A stretch of 64,000 nt of DNA from an uncultured Oscillospiraceae bacterium (GTDB taxonomy: Bacteria; Bacillota; Clostridia; Oscillospirales; Ruminococcaceae): assembly GCA_949295465.1 (NCBI GenBank), contig CASFKY010000012.1:1-64000 (forward strand), in the 5' to 3' direction. Both the position numbers and the translations under genes were made by a program. The first letter of the stretch is position 1. The number at the start of each line of letters is the position of its first letter. Shown here in pieces: positions 43,181 to 52,746 of this stretch. Below the pieces are notes generated by a model. That model was not told where the DNA came from. It did no database searches and worked only from the letters and a program-made list of their open reading frames with translations.

Positions 43181-45796
43181 TTGACATTTCACCAGGTTTG
43201 TGCCTCAGAGGCGTCTTTACGGCTGGATTCCGACCCTCGCCGGGGTTTGTCTCAGGAGCAGGCCGAAAAGCGGCTGTCTGAATTTGGCCCCAACAAGCTC
43301 AAGGAACCCCGGAAAAGATCCATTCTCCGGCGGTTTTTGGAGCAGTTCCAGGATGTGATGATCCTGATTTTGCTGGCGGCAGCGGCCGTCTCTTTTGGAA
43401 TTGCCTGCCTGGAAGGCCGGCCCGAAGAATTTTTTGAGCCGGTGCTGATCCTTCTCATTGTCATTTTGAACGCCGCGATGGGCGTTTTGCAGGAGAGCAA
43501 GGCCGAAAAATCGCTGGATGCGCTGAAAACACTTTCGGCGCCCCACGCCCGGGTGCTGCGGGAGGGCAAGGAAAAGATCATCGAGGCTTCCCTTCTGGTT
43601 CCGGGCGACATTATCCGCCTGGAGGCGGGCGATTTTGTTCCCGCGGACGGCAGGCTGCTGACCAGTGCCGGCCTGAAGTGCGAGGAATCTGCCCTTACCG
43701 GCGAATCGGTTCCCTCGGAAAAGGACGCCCAGCTCACGGTGGCTGAAAACGCGCCTCTGGGCGACCGCAGCAACATGGTCTTTTCCGGCTGCTCCGTCTC
43801 ATACGGCACCGGGACCGCCCTGGTGACCGCCACCGGCATGAATACCGAGATGGGCAAGATCGCAAACCTGCTGGAAGGAGAAAGAGAAAGCCAGACCCCC
43901 CTTCAGAGAAAGCTCTCCCAACTGGGCAAATATCTGGGGATTCTGGCCCTGGCCGCCTGCGGCATCATCTTTGTGGTGGGGCTGGCAAGCGGCATTCCCG
44001 CCCTGGAGATCTTCATGACCTCGGTTTCCCTGGCGGTTTCCGCCATTCCGGAGGGACTGCCTGCCATCGTGACCGTAGTTCTATCCATCGGCGTACAGCG
44101 TATGGCAAAAAAGAACGCGCTGGTGCGCCGGCTGCCGGCAGTGGAAACTCTGGGCAGCGCCTCGGTGATCTGTTCGGACAAAACTGGAACACTCACCCAG
44201 AACCGCATGACCCTGGTGGAAGCCTATGCGGATGGGGATTCCGCCGCCGAAGAGATCGGCGCGGCAAATTCCTCTGCCGTTTGTCGTCTGCTTCAATTGG
44301 CCAGCCTGTGCTGCGACGGCGCCGTGAACCGCTCGGAGGGAAAAGAGCTTCTCATCGGGGACCCCACCGAAACTGCCATCCTTCTGGCGGCACTTCAAAA
44401 CGGAATCTCCAAAGAATCTCTGGAAGCACAGTTCCCCCGTCTGGCCGAATTGCCCTTTGATTCAGACCGAAAGCGGATGTCCACCCTGAACCAAATGGGA
44501 GAAAAGAAGGCAGTGATCGTAAAGGGAGCATTCGACGTGCTTGCCGATCGCTGTGTGGCCGGCAATCTGGACACCGCCCGCCGTATCTGCGAGGAAACGA
44601 GCGGTCGGGCTCTTCGGGTGCTGGCAGTAGCCTGCCGGGAAATCCACAAGATTCCCGAACATCCCCAGCCCGAAGAGCTGGAAACCGATCTGACCCTGAT
44701 CGGCCTTGTGGGCATGATCGACCCGCCCCGCCCGGAAGTGCGGCAGGCGGTTGCCACCTGCCGTCGGGCGGGGATCCGCCCGGTAATGATTACCGGGGAT
44801 CATGTGGCCACGGCCTCTGCCATCGCCCGGGATCTGGGGATTCTTGCTCCCCCGGACCGGGCAATCACCGGCGCGGAGCTGGACGCCATAACGGATCAGC
44901 AGCTGGAGGAAGCAGTGGAGAAGATCGCGGTATGCGCCCGCGTCTCCCCGGAAAACAAAATTCGGATCGTGAAGGCCTGGCAGCGCAAAGGGCAGGTAGT
45001 TGCCATGACCGGGGACGGGGTAAACGACGCCCCGGCCCTGAAAGCCGCCGACATCGGCTGTGCCATGGGGATCACCGGCACTGATGTGGCCAAAGGCGCC
45101 GCCGACATGACCCTTACCGACGACAATTTTTCCACCATTGTGGACGCCATCCGGGAAGGCCGCGGTATCTATGCCAATATCCGCAAAGTGGTGGGCTTTT
45201 TGCTGGGTACCAACATCGGCGAGGTGGTGGCGGTATTTGTGGCCATGCTGCTGTGGCACAAAACGCCCCTGCTCTCCATGCAGCTGCTCTGGATCAATCT
45301 GGTTACCGACAGCCTGCCGGCCATTGCGCTGGGCATGGAAGCGGTGGAAGAGGACGTGATGGATCAAAAGCCCCGGCCCCGGCAGGAGAGCCTCTTTGCC
45401 CATGGGTTTGGTGTGCGCATCCTTTTGCAGGGATTTCTTTTTGCCCTGCTGGCCCTGATCGCCTTCCGGGTGGGCGAAACCGTCACCGGCGCTCTGGCCG
45501 GCGGCCAGACCCTGGCTTTTATGGTTCTTGCCCTTTCCCAGGTGATGCATGCCTTCAATATGCGCTCCGATCATTCCCTGTTCCGCATCGGACCTTTCGG
45601 CAATCGGTATCTGAACGGCGCCTGCCTTTTGTCCATTTTGCTGGTGCTGCTGGTGCTGTTCACTCCTCTGCGCATCCCCTTCGGGCTGGTGGCACTGCCG
45701 GCAAGCCTGTATCTGCTGGGCTTTGCCCTGACGCTGGTTCCCATTCTGGTGATGGAGCTCTCCAAATCGCTTGGATGGGTTCGGTATCGCCCCTGA
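43181..45796 (+). CDS. P2-type cation-transporting ATPase (Ca2+ pump-like)
   Basis: 871 residues from TTG 43181 (MTFHQVCASEASLRLDSD), 9 bases after GGAGG; an open frame extends upstream to 42950 without support. P2 layout: N-terminal cation-ATPase domain (GLSQEQAEKRLSEFGPNKL), TGES near 180, AIPEGLPAIVTV in helix 4 (the calcium-binding PEGL motif), phosphorylation site DKTGTLTQNRM near 331, TGDGVNDAPALKAADIG near 610, then four C-terminal helices. The PEGL motif and NLVTDSLPA in helix 6 fit PMCA/SERCA-type Ca2+ or Mn2+ pumps. Expression may be linked with the radical SAM pair by the 19-nt element. Confidence 0.9.
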   Translation: MTFHQVCASEASLRLDSDPRRGLSQEQAEKRLSEFGPNKLKEPRKRSILRRFLEQFQDVMILILLAAAAVSFGIACLEGRPEEFFEPVLILLIVILNAAMGVLQESKAEKSLDALKTLSAPHARVLREGKEKIIEASLLVPGDIIRLEAGDFVPADGRLLTSAGLKCEESALTGESVPSEKDAQLTVAENAPLGDRSNMVFSGCSVSYGTGTALVTATGMNTEMGKIANLLEGERESQTPLQRKLSQLGKYLGILALAACGIIFVVGLASGIPALEIFMTSVSLAVSAIPEGLPAIVTVVLSIGVQRMAKKNALVRRLPAVETLGSASVICSDKTGTLTQNRMTLVEAYADGDSAAEEIGAANSSAVCRLLQLASLCCDGAVNRSEGKELLIGDPTETAILLAALQNGISKESLEAQFPRLAELPFDSDRKRMSTLNQMGEKKAVIVKGAFDVLADRCVAGNLDTARRICEETSGRALRVLAVACREIHKIPEHPQPEELETDLTLIGLVGMIDPPRPEVRQAVATCRRAGIRPVMITGDHVATASAIARDLGILAPPDRAITGAELDAITDQQLEEAVEKIAVCARVSPENKIRIVKAWQRKGQVVAMTGDGVNDAPALKAADIGCAMGITGTDVAKGAADMTLTDDNFSTIVDAIREGRGIYANIRKVVGFLLGTNIGEVVAVFVAMLLWHKTPLLSMQLLWINLVTDSLPAIALGMEAVEEDVMDQKPRPRQESLFAHGFGVRILLQGFLFALLALIAFRVGETVTGALAGGQTLAFMVLALSQVMHAFNMRSDHSLFRIGPFGNRYLNGACLLSILLVLLVLFTPLRIPFGLVALPASLYLLGFALTLVPILVMELSKSLGWVRYRP

Positions 45797-45911
45797 AAAA
45801 GGAGCTGCCGCCAAGGTTCGCTGTTCCCTCATTTCCCTGATACTCCGCCTGTTTGCGGGCAATTTTGCTCTTTTGCCTGCTCGCTCCCTCATATGATGGA
45901 AAGGAACCGCC

Positions 45912-47054
45912 ATGTTTGACACCGACGAAAAGCGCAGGACCTTCTCCCGCTGGGCGGTGGGAACCTTTGCCGCCTGCGTTCTCCTCTATCTGGGCATACG
46001 CCACATTCACGATCTGCTCCTATGTCTGGAGTATCTGGCTCATCTTGTCCGCCCGCTGCTCATCGGGGCGGTGCTCGCCCTGATTCTCAATGTGCCATGG
46101 GATTTTGGGAGCGTTTTTTTCTGAGGCATACCCGGCTGAAGAGAGGGGCGCGCCCCCTCTCCATTCTGCTGGCGCTGCTCTGCGTGGCAGGCATCCTGGC
46201 CGGGGTATCCCTTTTGGTTTTGCCGGAACTGATGGATGCCCTGCAAATGCTGGCACAGATCATCGGCAATGGGTTTTTGCAGCTTTCCCACATGGAGGAT
46301 GCCCTGCCGCTGCGAGACACCCCGCTGGACGCCGTTTTTTCCAGGCTGAACATAGACTGGCTGAGCCTGCAAAATCAGATGGAAGAATGGCTCAGGGCCC
46401 AGCGGAGCCGCCGTGGAGCGGATTCTCGCCGCCGCCAGCGCCCTGGTGAACAGCGCGGTCTCCATCTTTGTGGGTCTGGTGTTCGCGGTCTACATCCTTT
46501 CCGGCAAAGAAAAACTCAAACACCAGGACACCCGCCTGCTGCGGGCCTGGCTGCCCCAGAAGTCCGGCTCCCTCATCCTGCATATCCTCTCGGTGTGCAG
46601 CGAAGTTTTCCGCCGCTTTGTGGCCGGGCAAACCCTGGAGGCCCTGATTCTGGGTTCTCTGTGTATGCTGGGGATGGTGATTCTCCGCATTCCCTATGCG
46701 CCCATGGTAGGCGCGCTTGTGGGGGTGACGGCGCTGGTCCCCATTGTGGGAGCTTTTGTGGGCACCCTCGTGGGCGCGATCATGATCCTGACCGTGTCCC
46801 CCTTCAAGGCACTGCTCTTTGTGGTTTTTTTGCTGATTTTGCAGCAGGTGGAAGGCAACCTGATCTATCCCAGGGTGGTGGGCTCCAAACTGAAGCTGCC
46901 CGCCATCTGGGTCCTGGCGGCGGTGACGGCGGGCGGCAACCTGGCCGGCCCGCTGGGAATGCTGCTGGGAGTGCCGGCCGCTTCGGCGGGATATGCCCTG
47001 CTGCGGGAGGCAACGGAACAAAAAGAACAGATGCGCCGGCACGCATATTCCTGA
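45912..47054 (+). pseudogene. AI-2E family transporter (PerM-like) with two frameshifts
   Basis: The translated pieces together form a normal 380-residue AI-2E/PerM family membrane protein: MFDTDEKRRTFSRWAVG to LILNVP in one frame, FWERFFLRHTRLKRGARPL to EEWLRAQ in the second, and AAVERILAAASALVNSAVSI to the end back in the first. The first break looks like loss of one C near 46095 (GTGCC[C]ATG) and leads to a stop at 46122. The second is a +1 or -2 change near 46400. Family marks such as LVGVTALVPIVGAFVG are intact in the last piece. A GTG at 46413 gives an open 213-codon C-terminal fragment. Two errors of opposite sign in one gene could also be assembly errors. Confidence 0.8.
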
Positions 47055-47102
47055 CATTTCCCTGCTGCCTGTGGACAACACAGGCAAGCCCCTTGTCGGT
47101 TT

Positions 47103-47870
47103 TTATTCTTTCCTCTCGGCTTGCAGCCGCAGGCGCACATAGTCGGCCACCCAGCAGTGCTTTTGTTCATCCCAAAGGCGAGGGCGCAGGGCCTCTTCCA
47201 GCCCGGCCAGCACCCTCTCCTGATTTTGGGGCGGCAGGGTGCCCAGCTGGCCCCCCGCAAACATCTGTACCCAGCGGCGCAGCCCCTCCTCGCCGCCGGA
47301 AAGGGGCGTGGGCCGCCGGAACAGCCAGGCCGCCCCCACCGCAAAGCCCGCCTCTTCCAAAAGAGCCGCATGCCGGCCCAGAGAGGGGAAGTAAAATCCG
47401 TGGCGGTAGCGGATGCCCTGCTCTTCCAGCTGCCGGCCCAGTTCTGATAAGATGGTCCCGGTGTTGCCCTTGCCCCCGAATTCGCAGACCAGCTGGCCGC
47501 CGGGCTTCAGGTTCCGATATAAATTCCGGGCCAGGGCCGGCTGGTCGGCCTCGTCGATCCAGTGAAAGACCGCATTGGAGAAGATACAGTCCGCCCCTTC
47601 CTCCAGCGAAAAGGTGCGGGCATCCCCCTGGCGAAAGTCCAGCGCCGGGTAATCTGCCTTTGCCTTGGCCACCATGGCCGGGCTGCCGTCGATGCCCAGC
47701 ACCCGGTACCCCCTCTCGGCCAGCTTCTGGGTGAGAGCTCCGTTGCCGCAGCCCAGGTCCAGACAAAAGGCTCCCCGGGGCAGATCCACCAGGGAAAGGA
47801 TATCCTCACCGTATTGATATACAAAAGAAAAACCATTTGTATATTCTTCTGGCCGCCATTCCTGGTTCAT
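47103..47870 (-). CDS. Class I SAM-dependent methyltransferase (trans-aconitate/UbiE-like type)
   Basis: 255 residues. Motif I CLDLGCGNGALTQKLAERG near 38, acidic end of beta-2 in VLGIDGSPAMV, motif near 100 IFSNAVFHWIDEADQPALARNL, and LKPGGQLVCEFGG near 125. The FHWI segment is typical of the Tam/Methyltransf_11 group that methylates small molecules. Substrate not deducible. It follows the gluQRS gene by 45 bases on the same strand. Confidence 0.85.
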   Translation of the reverse strand: MNQEWRPEEYTNGFSFVYQYGEDILSLVDLPRGAFCLDLGCGNGALTQKLAERGYRVLGIDGSPAMVAKAKADYPALDFRQGDARTFSLEEGADCIFSNAVFHWIDEADQPALARNLYRNLKPGGQLVCEFGGKGNTGTILSELGRQLEEQGIRYRHGFYFPSLGRHAALLEEAGFAVGAAWLFRRPTPLSGGEEGLRRWVQMFAGGQLGTLPPQNQERVLAGLEEALRPRLWDEQKHCWVADYVRLRLQAERKE

Positions 47871-47915
47871 TCAGCCGCCTCCTTGTTGATTTTTTCAAAA
47901 TAATACAATTCGTAT

Positions 47916-48857
47916 TTAATCAAACCATCCCCGGGGGATGCAGATGTCCTGCCGGGGCACCTTGTCCCAGGAGAAATCCTCCACCAGGCTGGCCGCCGTG
48001 CGGGGCCTGGGCTCCGGCTGGAGCCCGTACAGACAGGCCAGCTTGCCCAGGATCCCCTGGGGGGTATACCGGCCGGCCAGCTCCTCCAGGCTCTGGCTGC
48101 CGTTGCGCTTGGAGAGCCGCTCCCCCCTTGCATCCAGGAGGAGAGGCAGGTGGTAAAACCGGGGCACAGGCAGTTCCAGCATCCTGTAGAGCCAGATCTG
48201 GCGGGGGGTGCTGGAGAGCAGGTCGCTGCCCCGCACCACCTGGTCCACCCCCATGAGGGCGTCGTCCACCACCACGGCCAGCTGATAGGCATAGACTCCG
48301 TCCCCCCGGCGCAGGTAAAAGTCCCCGCAGTCGTCGGCCAGGTTTTCCCGGTAGGGGCCCAGGTGGCCGTCCACAAAGGCGATCTCCTCCCGGGGTACCC
48401 GCACCCGCCAGGCGGGGGGCTTCTTTTTGGATTTTTCCCGGATCTCCTCCGGGCTCAGGCTCCGGCAGGTACCCGGGTAGATCACCTGACCGTCCGAGCG
48501 GTGGGGGGCGCTGGCGGCGTGGAGCTGGCTGCGGCTGCAAAAGCAGGGGTATACAAGCCCCATGGCCGACAGCCGGTCGTAGTAGCGGCGGTAGATCTCG
48601 CTCCGCTCGCTCTGATAATAGGGGCCGTGGGGCCCGCCCCGGGAGCCCCCCTCGTCCCAGTTCAGCCCCAGCCAGAGCAGGTCCTCCTCCAAAAGGTCCG
48701 CATAGCGGCGGGGGCAACGCTCGGCGTCCAGGTCCTCAATGCGCAGCACCACCCGGCCCCCCAGGGCCCGGGCCGACAGCCAGGCCAGCAGGCTGCACCC
48801 CAGATTGCCCAGATGCAGCCGCCCCGAAGGGGAGGGGGCAAAACGTCCGACAGCCAT
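47916..48857 (-). CDS. gluQRS: Glutamyl-Q tRNA(Asp) synthetase
   Basis: 313 residues, a truncated glutamyl-tRNA synthetase without the anticodon-binding domain. It attaches glutamate to queuosine in the tRNA-Asp anticodon. HIGH-like motif in FAPSPSGRLHLGNLG, KMSKS-like in GERLSKRNGS near 250, and the zinc ligands of GluQRS (CFCS ... YPGTC) are present. The start MAVGRFAPSPSG at 48857 lies 11 bases after the M18 peptidase stop; a longer frame runs into that gene. Confidence 0.92.
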   Translation of the reverse strand: MAVGRFAPSPSGRLHLGNLGCSLLAWLSARALGGRVVLRIEDLDAERCPRRYADLLEEDLLWLGLNWDEGGSRGGPHGPYYQSERSEIYRRYYDRLSAMGLVYPCFCSRSQLHAASAPHRSDGQVIYPGTCRSLSPEEIREKSKKKPPAWRVRVPREEIAFVDGHLGPYRENLADDCGDFYLRRGDGVYAYQLAVVVDDALMGVDQVVRGSDLLSSTPRQIWLYRMLELPVPRFYHLPLLLDARGERLSKRNGSQSLEELAGRYTPQGILGKLACLYGLQPEPRPRTAASLVEDFSWDKVPRQDICIPRGWFD

Positions 48858-48868
48858 CCCTTGCCCCC

Positions 48869-50170
48869 TCACTTCAGCTGATAGGAGCCGTCCCCTTCCA
48901 GGACGAACTCCGAGGCGTAAAAGGCTTTGAGCCCCTTGAGGAGGGCCAGGGCGTCCCCGGCGTGGGCGGTCTCCACACAGGAGTGCATGGCCCACTGGGG
49001 TGCGCCCACGTCCGCCATGGGCAGGCTGACCGTGTGGCCCAGCAGGTTGCCCAGAGTGCTGCCCCCGGGCAGGTCGGCCCGGTTGGTGAACCGCTGCACC
49101 GGCACCCCCGCCCGGCGGAAGATCTCCCCCGCCAGCGCCCCGGTGAGCCCGCTGGTGGTGTACCGCTGGTTGGCGCTGTATTTCAATAGCAGCCCCTTGC
49201 CCAGGATCACCGGGTTTTCCGGGTCGGCCCGGTCCAGGTGGTTGGGATGGGCGGCGTGGCCGTTGTCGGCGCTGAGCAGCAGGCTGGCAGCCAGGGCTGC
49301 CGCGCTCTGCTGGCGGCTGCGGCCCAGGGCCTCCCCGATCCGCTCCAGCACCTGGCTCAAAAAGCCGCTCTCAGCCCCCTGGCGGGTGCTGCTGCCCACC
49401 TCCTCGTTGTCAAAAAGGCAGAACAGCCGCCCGGTGTAGGGGCCCGGCTGCCCGGCCAGAAATCCCCGCAGGCAGGCCCAGGCCGACTCCAGATCATCGA
49501 TGCGGGGGCTGAGGAAGAGCCCGCTCTCCCCCAGCAGGGTGGGCGGCTGGAGGAGGAAGAGGGTCAGGTCCCCGTCCAGAACCGCCTCCTTTTCCACCCC
49601 CAGCCGGTCGGCCAGCCAGTCCGCCGGGGAGGGCGAGCCCTCCGCCGCCCAGACCGGCTGCAGATCCGAAGCCGGGGCCAGGGCCCGGCCCTTGCCGTGG
49701 GCCTCGTCAAAGTGGACACAGAGGGAGGGAATGACGCAGACCGCCCCCTCGCTGCGCACCAGCCGGGGTTCGATCCCCTTTGGGGTGCGCACCAGCACCC
49801 GGCCGGCCAGCCCCAGGGGCCGGTCCAGCCAGGAAGGAAGATTCAGGCCGCCGTAGCCCTCCACCGCCAGGCGCTGCCAGCCGGCCAGGCTGCGGCCCTC
49901 CCATTTTTTGACCCGGAAGGTGGAGCTGTCGCTGTGGGCGGCGCTCATCCGCCAGGAGCGGGGCCCCTGCTCCGGCAGCCAGAAGGCAATGAGGCTGCTG
50001 CCGTTGCGGGTGAGGTAATATCTTCCCCCCGGCTTCAGGGCCCAGAGCCTTCCCTCCTCCAGCTTTTCAAAGCCCGCCTCTTCCAGCCGGCGGGCCGTGG
50101 CCGCCACCCCGTGGAAAGGGCTGACCCCCTCCTCCAGGTATTCAAACAGATCCCGCAGCGCCGCGTCCAT
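48869..50170 (-). CDS. M18 family aminopeptidase
   Basis: 433 residues, zinc aspartyl aminopeptidase family with tetrahedral dodecamer assembly in known members. Metal and catalytic motifs: AAHSDSSTFRVK near 80, CLFDNEEVGSSTRQGA near 255, SADNGHAAHPN near 305 and MHSCVETAHAGD near 400. It releases N-terminal residues, with preference for Asp/Glu in known members. The start MDAALRDLFEYLEEG is at 50170. Probably cotranscribed with gluQRS and the methyltransferase. Confidence 0.93.
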   Translation of the reverse strand: MDAALRDLFEYLEEGVSPFHGVAATARRLEEAGFEKLEEGRLWALKPGGRYYLTRNGSSLIAFWLPEQGPRSWRMSAAHSDSSTFRVKKWEGRSLAGWQRLAVEGYGGLNLPSWLDRPLGLAGRVLVRTPKGIEPRLVRSEGAVCVIPSLCVHFDEAHGKGRALAPASDLQPVWAAEGSPSPADWLADRLGVEKEAVLDGDLTLFLLQPPTLLGESGLFLSPRIDDLESAWACLRGFLAGQPGPYTGRLFCLFDNEEVGSSTRQGAESGFLSQVLERIGEALGRSRQQSAAALAASLLLSADNGHAAHPNHLDRADPENPVILGKGLLLKYSANQRYTTSGLTGALAGEIFRRAGVPVQRFTNRADLPGGSTLGNLLGHTVSLPMADVGAPQWAMHSCVETAHAGDALALLKGLKAFYASEFVLEGDGSYQLK

Positions 50171-50338
50171 CTCATCCCGTCCTTCCCTTTTGGTCTGATC
50201 GTAGGGTCATTATAGCATATTTGCCCCGCTTCGGCACAGACTGTTGCCAAAAGGTGCTATAATGAGGGGGGCAGAGGCCCGGCGGCCCTGCCCGGAACAC
50301 ACCGGCGCCGATGCGCCGCAAGGAAAGGATGATCTGTT

Positions 50339-50908
50339 TTGAAACGATTTTCCCGGTTTGGTATCCTGTTTTTGAGTCTTTCTCTCGCCTTTGCCCTGCT
50401 GCTGGCCGGCTGCGGGGCTTCGGCCTCTTCTCTCAGCCAGACGGCCTCTTCCCAGGCCCCGGCTTCCTCCGCACCGGCCCCCACGGCCACCCCGGCCCCC
50501 ACCGAAACGCCCGACCCGACCCCGGCTCCCGCCTCGGACGGGCTGGAGGAACTGCTCAGCGGAATGCTGGGCTTTGGTCCGGGCACTGCGGGCAGCAGTC
50601 TTTCCAGCATGGGCCGGGCAGCGGACCTTTTGAACTGGAGCGCCGCCCACGCTGAGGCGGACGAGGAACAGCTTACTACCTGGGTCACCGCCTGGTACGG
50701 CAGCTGCACCCGGGAGGAGCGGGAGAACCTCTCAGAGAGCTGGCCCATGGTGCGAGACGCGGCCCAGGCCCTTATCCAGGACCCGGCCACCAACGCCCCC
50801 ATTCTGGAGGACGCGGGCGCCAGCCTGGACCCGGCCCAGCCGGACGGGCAGGCCTTTGAGCCCCTGGCCCGGGTACTGGACCAGGTGATCCTGGGCAAGA
50901 GCGCCTGA
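50339..50908 (+). CDS. Small lipoprotein of unknown function
   Basis: 189 residues from a TTG start behind AAGGAAAGGA. The signal peptide ends in LLLAGCGAS (lipobox). A Ser/Ala/Pro/Thr-rich linker of about 45 residues follows, and then a 120-residue helical domain with DEEQLTTWVTAWYGSC and ILEDAGASLDPAQ. No known family recognised. A TATAAT at 50258 may be its -10. Monocistronic. Confidence 0.72.
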   Translation: MKRFSRFGILFLSLSLAFALLLAGCGASASSLSQTASSQAPASSAPAPTATPAPTETPDPTPAPASDGLEELLSGMLGFGPGTAGSSLSSMGRAADLLNWSAAHAEADEEQLTTWVTAWYGSCTREERENLSESWPMVRDAAQALIQDPATNAPILEDAGASLDPAQPDGQAFEPLARVLDQVILGKSA

Positions 50909-50932
50909 GAGGGGCTTACCCCCAAGACGAAA

Positions 50933-50975
50933 AGATCCCCCGGCCGGGAATTTCCCGGTCGGGGGATCTCTGTTT
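50933..50975. terminator. Terminator between the lipoprotein and pyk genes
   Basis: Long stem (50933-50950 with 50952-50969, one G-T pair) followed by CTCTGTTTT. Convergent position, so it may serve both genes. Confidence 0.78.
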
Positions 50976-51000
50976 TATGTTTGAGTCCAAGCGCGGCAGC

Positions 51001-52746
51001 TCACTGCTCGCCAGCCAGCACCACGCCCCGGTCTCCGTCCAGGGTGACCACGGCGCCGGTGTGCAGCAGGCTCACCGCGCCCACGGCCCCCACCAGCACC
51101 GGCAGGTCCAGGCTGAGGCCCACAATGGCCCCGTGGCTGTTCATGCCGTTCTGCTCGGTGATGATGCCGCCGGCCCGACGCAGCAGGGGCAGCATCTCGT
51201 TGGAGGTCTGCTCGGCCACCAGGATGTCCCCGTCCCGGAATTCCTGTTCGGCCTGGGCCAAGTCGGTGCAGACGCACAGCCGGGCGCAGACCTTCTTTTT
51301 GGTGACGCCCCGGCCGGTGATCAGCACATGGCCCACCACATGCACCTTCATCATGTTGGTGGTGCCGGACACCCCCAGGGGCACGCCGGCGGTGATGGCC
51401 ACCAGCTCCCCGCTCTTGACCAGGCCCGCCTTTTCGGCCTGATCCACCGCATGGTCGAACAGCTCGTCGGTGCTGGCCTTCTCCTCAATGAGCAGCGGGG
51501 TAACGCCCCAGGACAGGTTCAGCTGCCGGCAGACCCGCTCGTCCATGGCAAAGCCGATGATGGGGCAGCTGGGCCGGAACTTGGAGATCATCCGGGCGGT
51601 TCGGCCGCTCTTGGTGACCGTGATGATGGCCGCCGCCCCCAGATCGTGGGCGGTGGTGCAGGTGGCGTGGCTGATGGCGGCGGTCACGTCCGGGTTGGCG
51701 TCCACCTCCCGCAGCTTGAACCGCTTGCGGTAGTCGATGTCCTCCTCGGTGCGCTCGGCGATCCGGGCCATGGTGCGCACGGCCTCCACCGGGTAGGCGC
51801 CGGCGGCAGTCTCGCCGCTGAGCATGATGGCGCTGGTGCCGTCGTAGATGGCGTTGGCCACGTCGGTGGCCTCGGCCCGGGTGGGGCGGGGATTCTTGAT
51901 CATGCTGTCCAGCATCTGGGTGGCGGTGATCACCTGCTTGCCCGCGTCGTATACCTTCTTGACGATCTCCTTCTGCAATACGGGCACATCCTCCAGGGGG
52001 ATCTCCACCCCCATGTCGCCCCGGGCTACCATGATGCCGTCGGACACCCGGATGATGGCGTCGATGTTCTCCACGCCCTCCTGGTTTTCGATCTTGGCAA
52101 TGATGTTGATGCCGTGGCCGTTGTTCTCGTCGCAGATCTGGCGGATCTCCAGCACATCCGCGGCGGTGCGCACAAAGCTGGCGGCAATGAAGTCAAAGCC
52201 GCTCTGGATACCGAAGAGGATGTCCTCCCGGTCCTTGGCGCTGATAAAAGGCATGGACAGGTGGGCACCCGGCACGTTCACGCCCTTGGTGTTGCTGACG
52301 GTGCCGTCGTTCAGCACCCGGCAGTGGATGTCCCCGTCCTCCACCCGCTCTACGGTCAGCCCGATGAGGCCGTCGTCCAGCAGGATGGTGGAGCCCTCGC
52401 TCACGTCCTGGGCCAGGCCCGGGTAGCTGATGGAGACGCCCTCCTCATCCCCCTCGTGCTCCTGGCCGTAGAGGGTGAAGGGATTGCCCTTCTTCAAAAG
52501 GACCTTTCCCTCCTTGAAGATACCCAGGCGGATCTCCGGGCCCTTGGTGTCCAGCATGGTGGCGATGGGCAGGCCCAGCTCCTCGCGCAGGCGCACCACC
52601 TTGTCCAGCATCTCCTTGTGGCTGGCGTGATCTCCATGGGAAAAGTTGAACCGCGCCACCGCCATGCCGGACAGCATCAGCTGCCGCAGCACATTTTCAT
52701 CCCGGGTGGCCGGACCCATGGTGCAGATGATCTTGGTCTTTCTCAT
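51001..52746 (-). CDS. pyk: Pyruvate kinase with C-terminal PEP-utiliser-like domain
   Basis: 581 residues from ATG 52746 (MRKTKIICTMGPATRD). Catalytic landmarks: NFSHGDHASH near 37, IIAKIENQEGVENIDAII near 220, VARGDMGVEIP near 243, and NPRPTRAEATDVANAIYDGTSAIMLSGETAAG near 290. The last 100 residues (NGMNSHGAIVGLSLDLPVLVG) are the extra C-terminal domain resembling the PEP-synthase phosphohistidine domain, found in Bacillus and Clostridia enzymes. Converts PEP and ADP to pyruvate and ATP. Single gene. Confidence 0.96.
   Translation of the reverse strand: MRKTKIICTMGPATRDENVLRQLMLSGMAVARFNFSHGDHASHKEMLDKVVRLREELGLPIATMLDTKGPEIRLGIFKEGKVLLKKGNPFTLYGQEHEGDEEGVSISYPGLAQDVSEGSTILLDDGLIGLTVERVEDGDIHCRVLNDGTVSNTKGVNVPGAHLSMPFISAKDREDILFGIQSGFDFIAASFVRTAADVLEIRQICDENNGHGINIIAKIENQEGVENIDAIIRVSDGIMVARGDMGVEIPLEDVPVLQKEIVKKVYDAGKQVITATQMLDSMIKNPRPTRAEATDVANAIYDGTSAIMLSGETAAGAYPVEAVRTMARIAERTEEDIDYRKRFKLREVDANPDVTAAISHATCTTAHDLGAAAIITVTKSGRTARMISKFRPSCPIIGFAMDERVCRQLNLSWGVTPLLIEEKASTDELFDHAVDQAEKAGLVKSGELVAITAGVPLGVSGTTNMMKVHVVGHVLITGRGVTKKKVCARLCVCTDLAQAEQEFRDGDILVAEQTSNEMLPLLRRAGGIITEQNGMNSHGAIVGLSLDLPVLVGAVGAVSLLHTGAVVTLDGDRGVVLAGEQ

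Noticed and set aside
46022..47734. 570-codon plus-strand ORF
   Set aside because: Only its first 130 codons carry AI-2E sequence; the rest is out of frame with the transporter and antisense to the methyltransferase. It is the frameshifted middle segment, not a gene.
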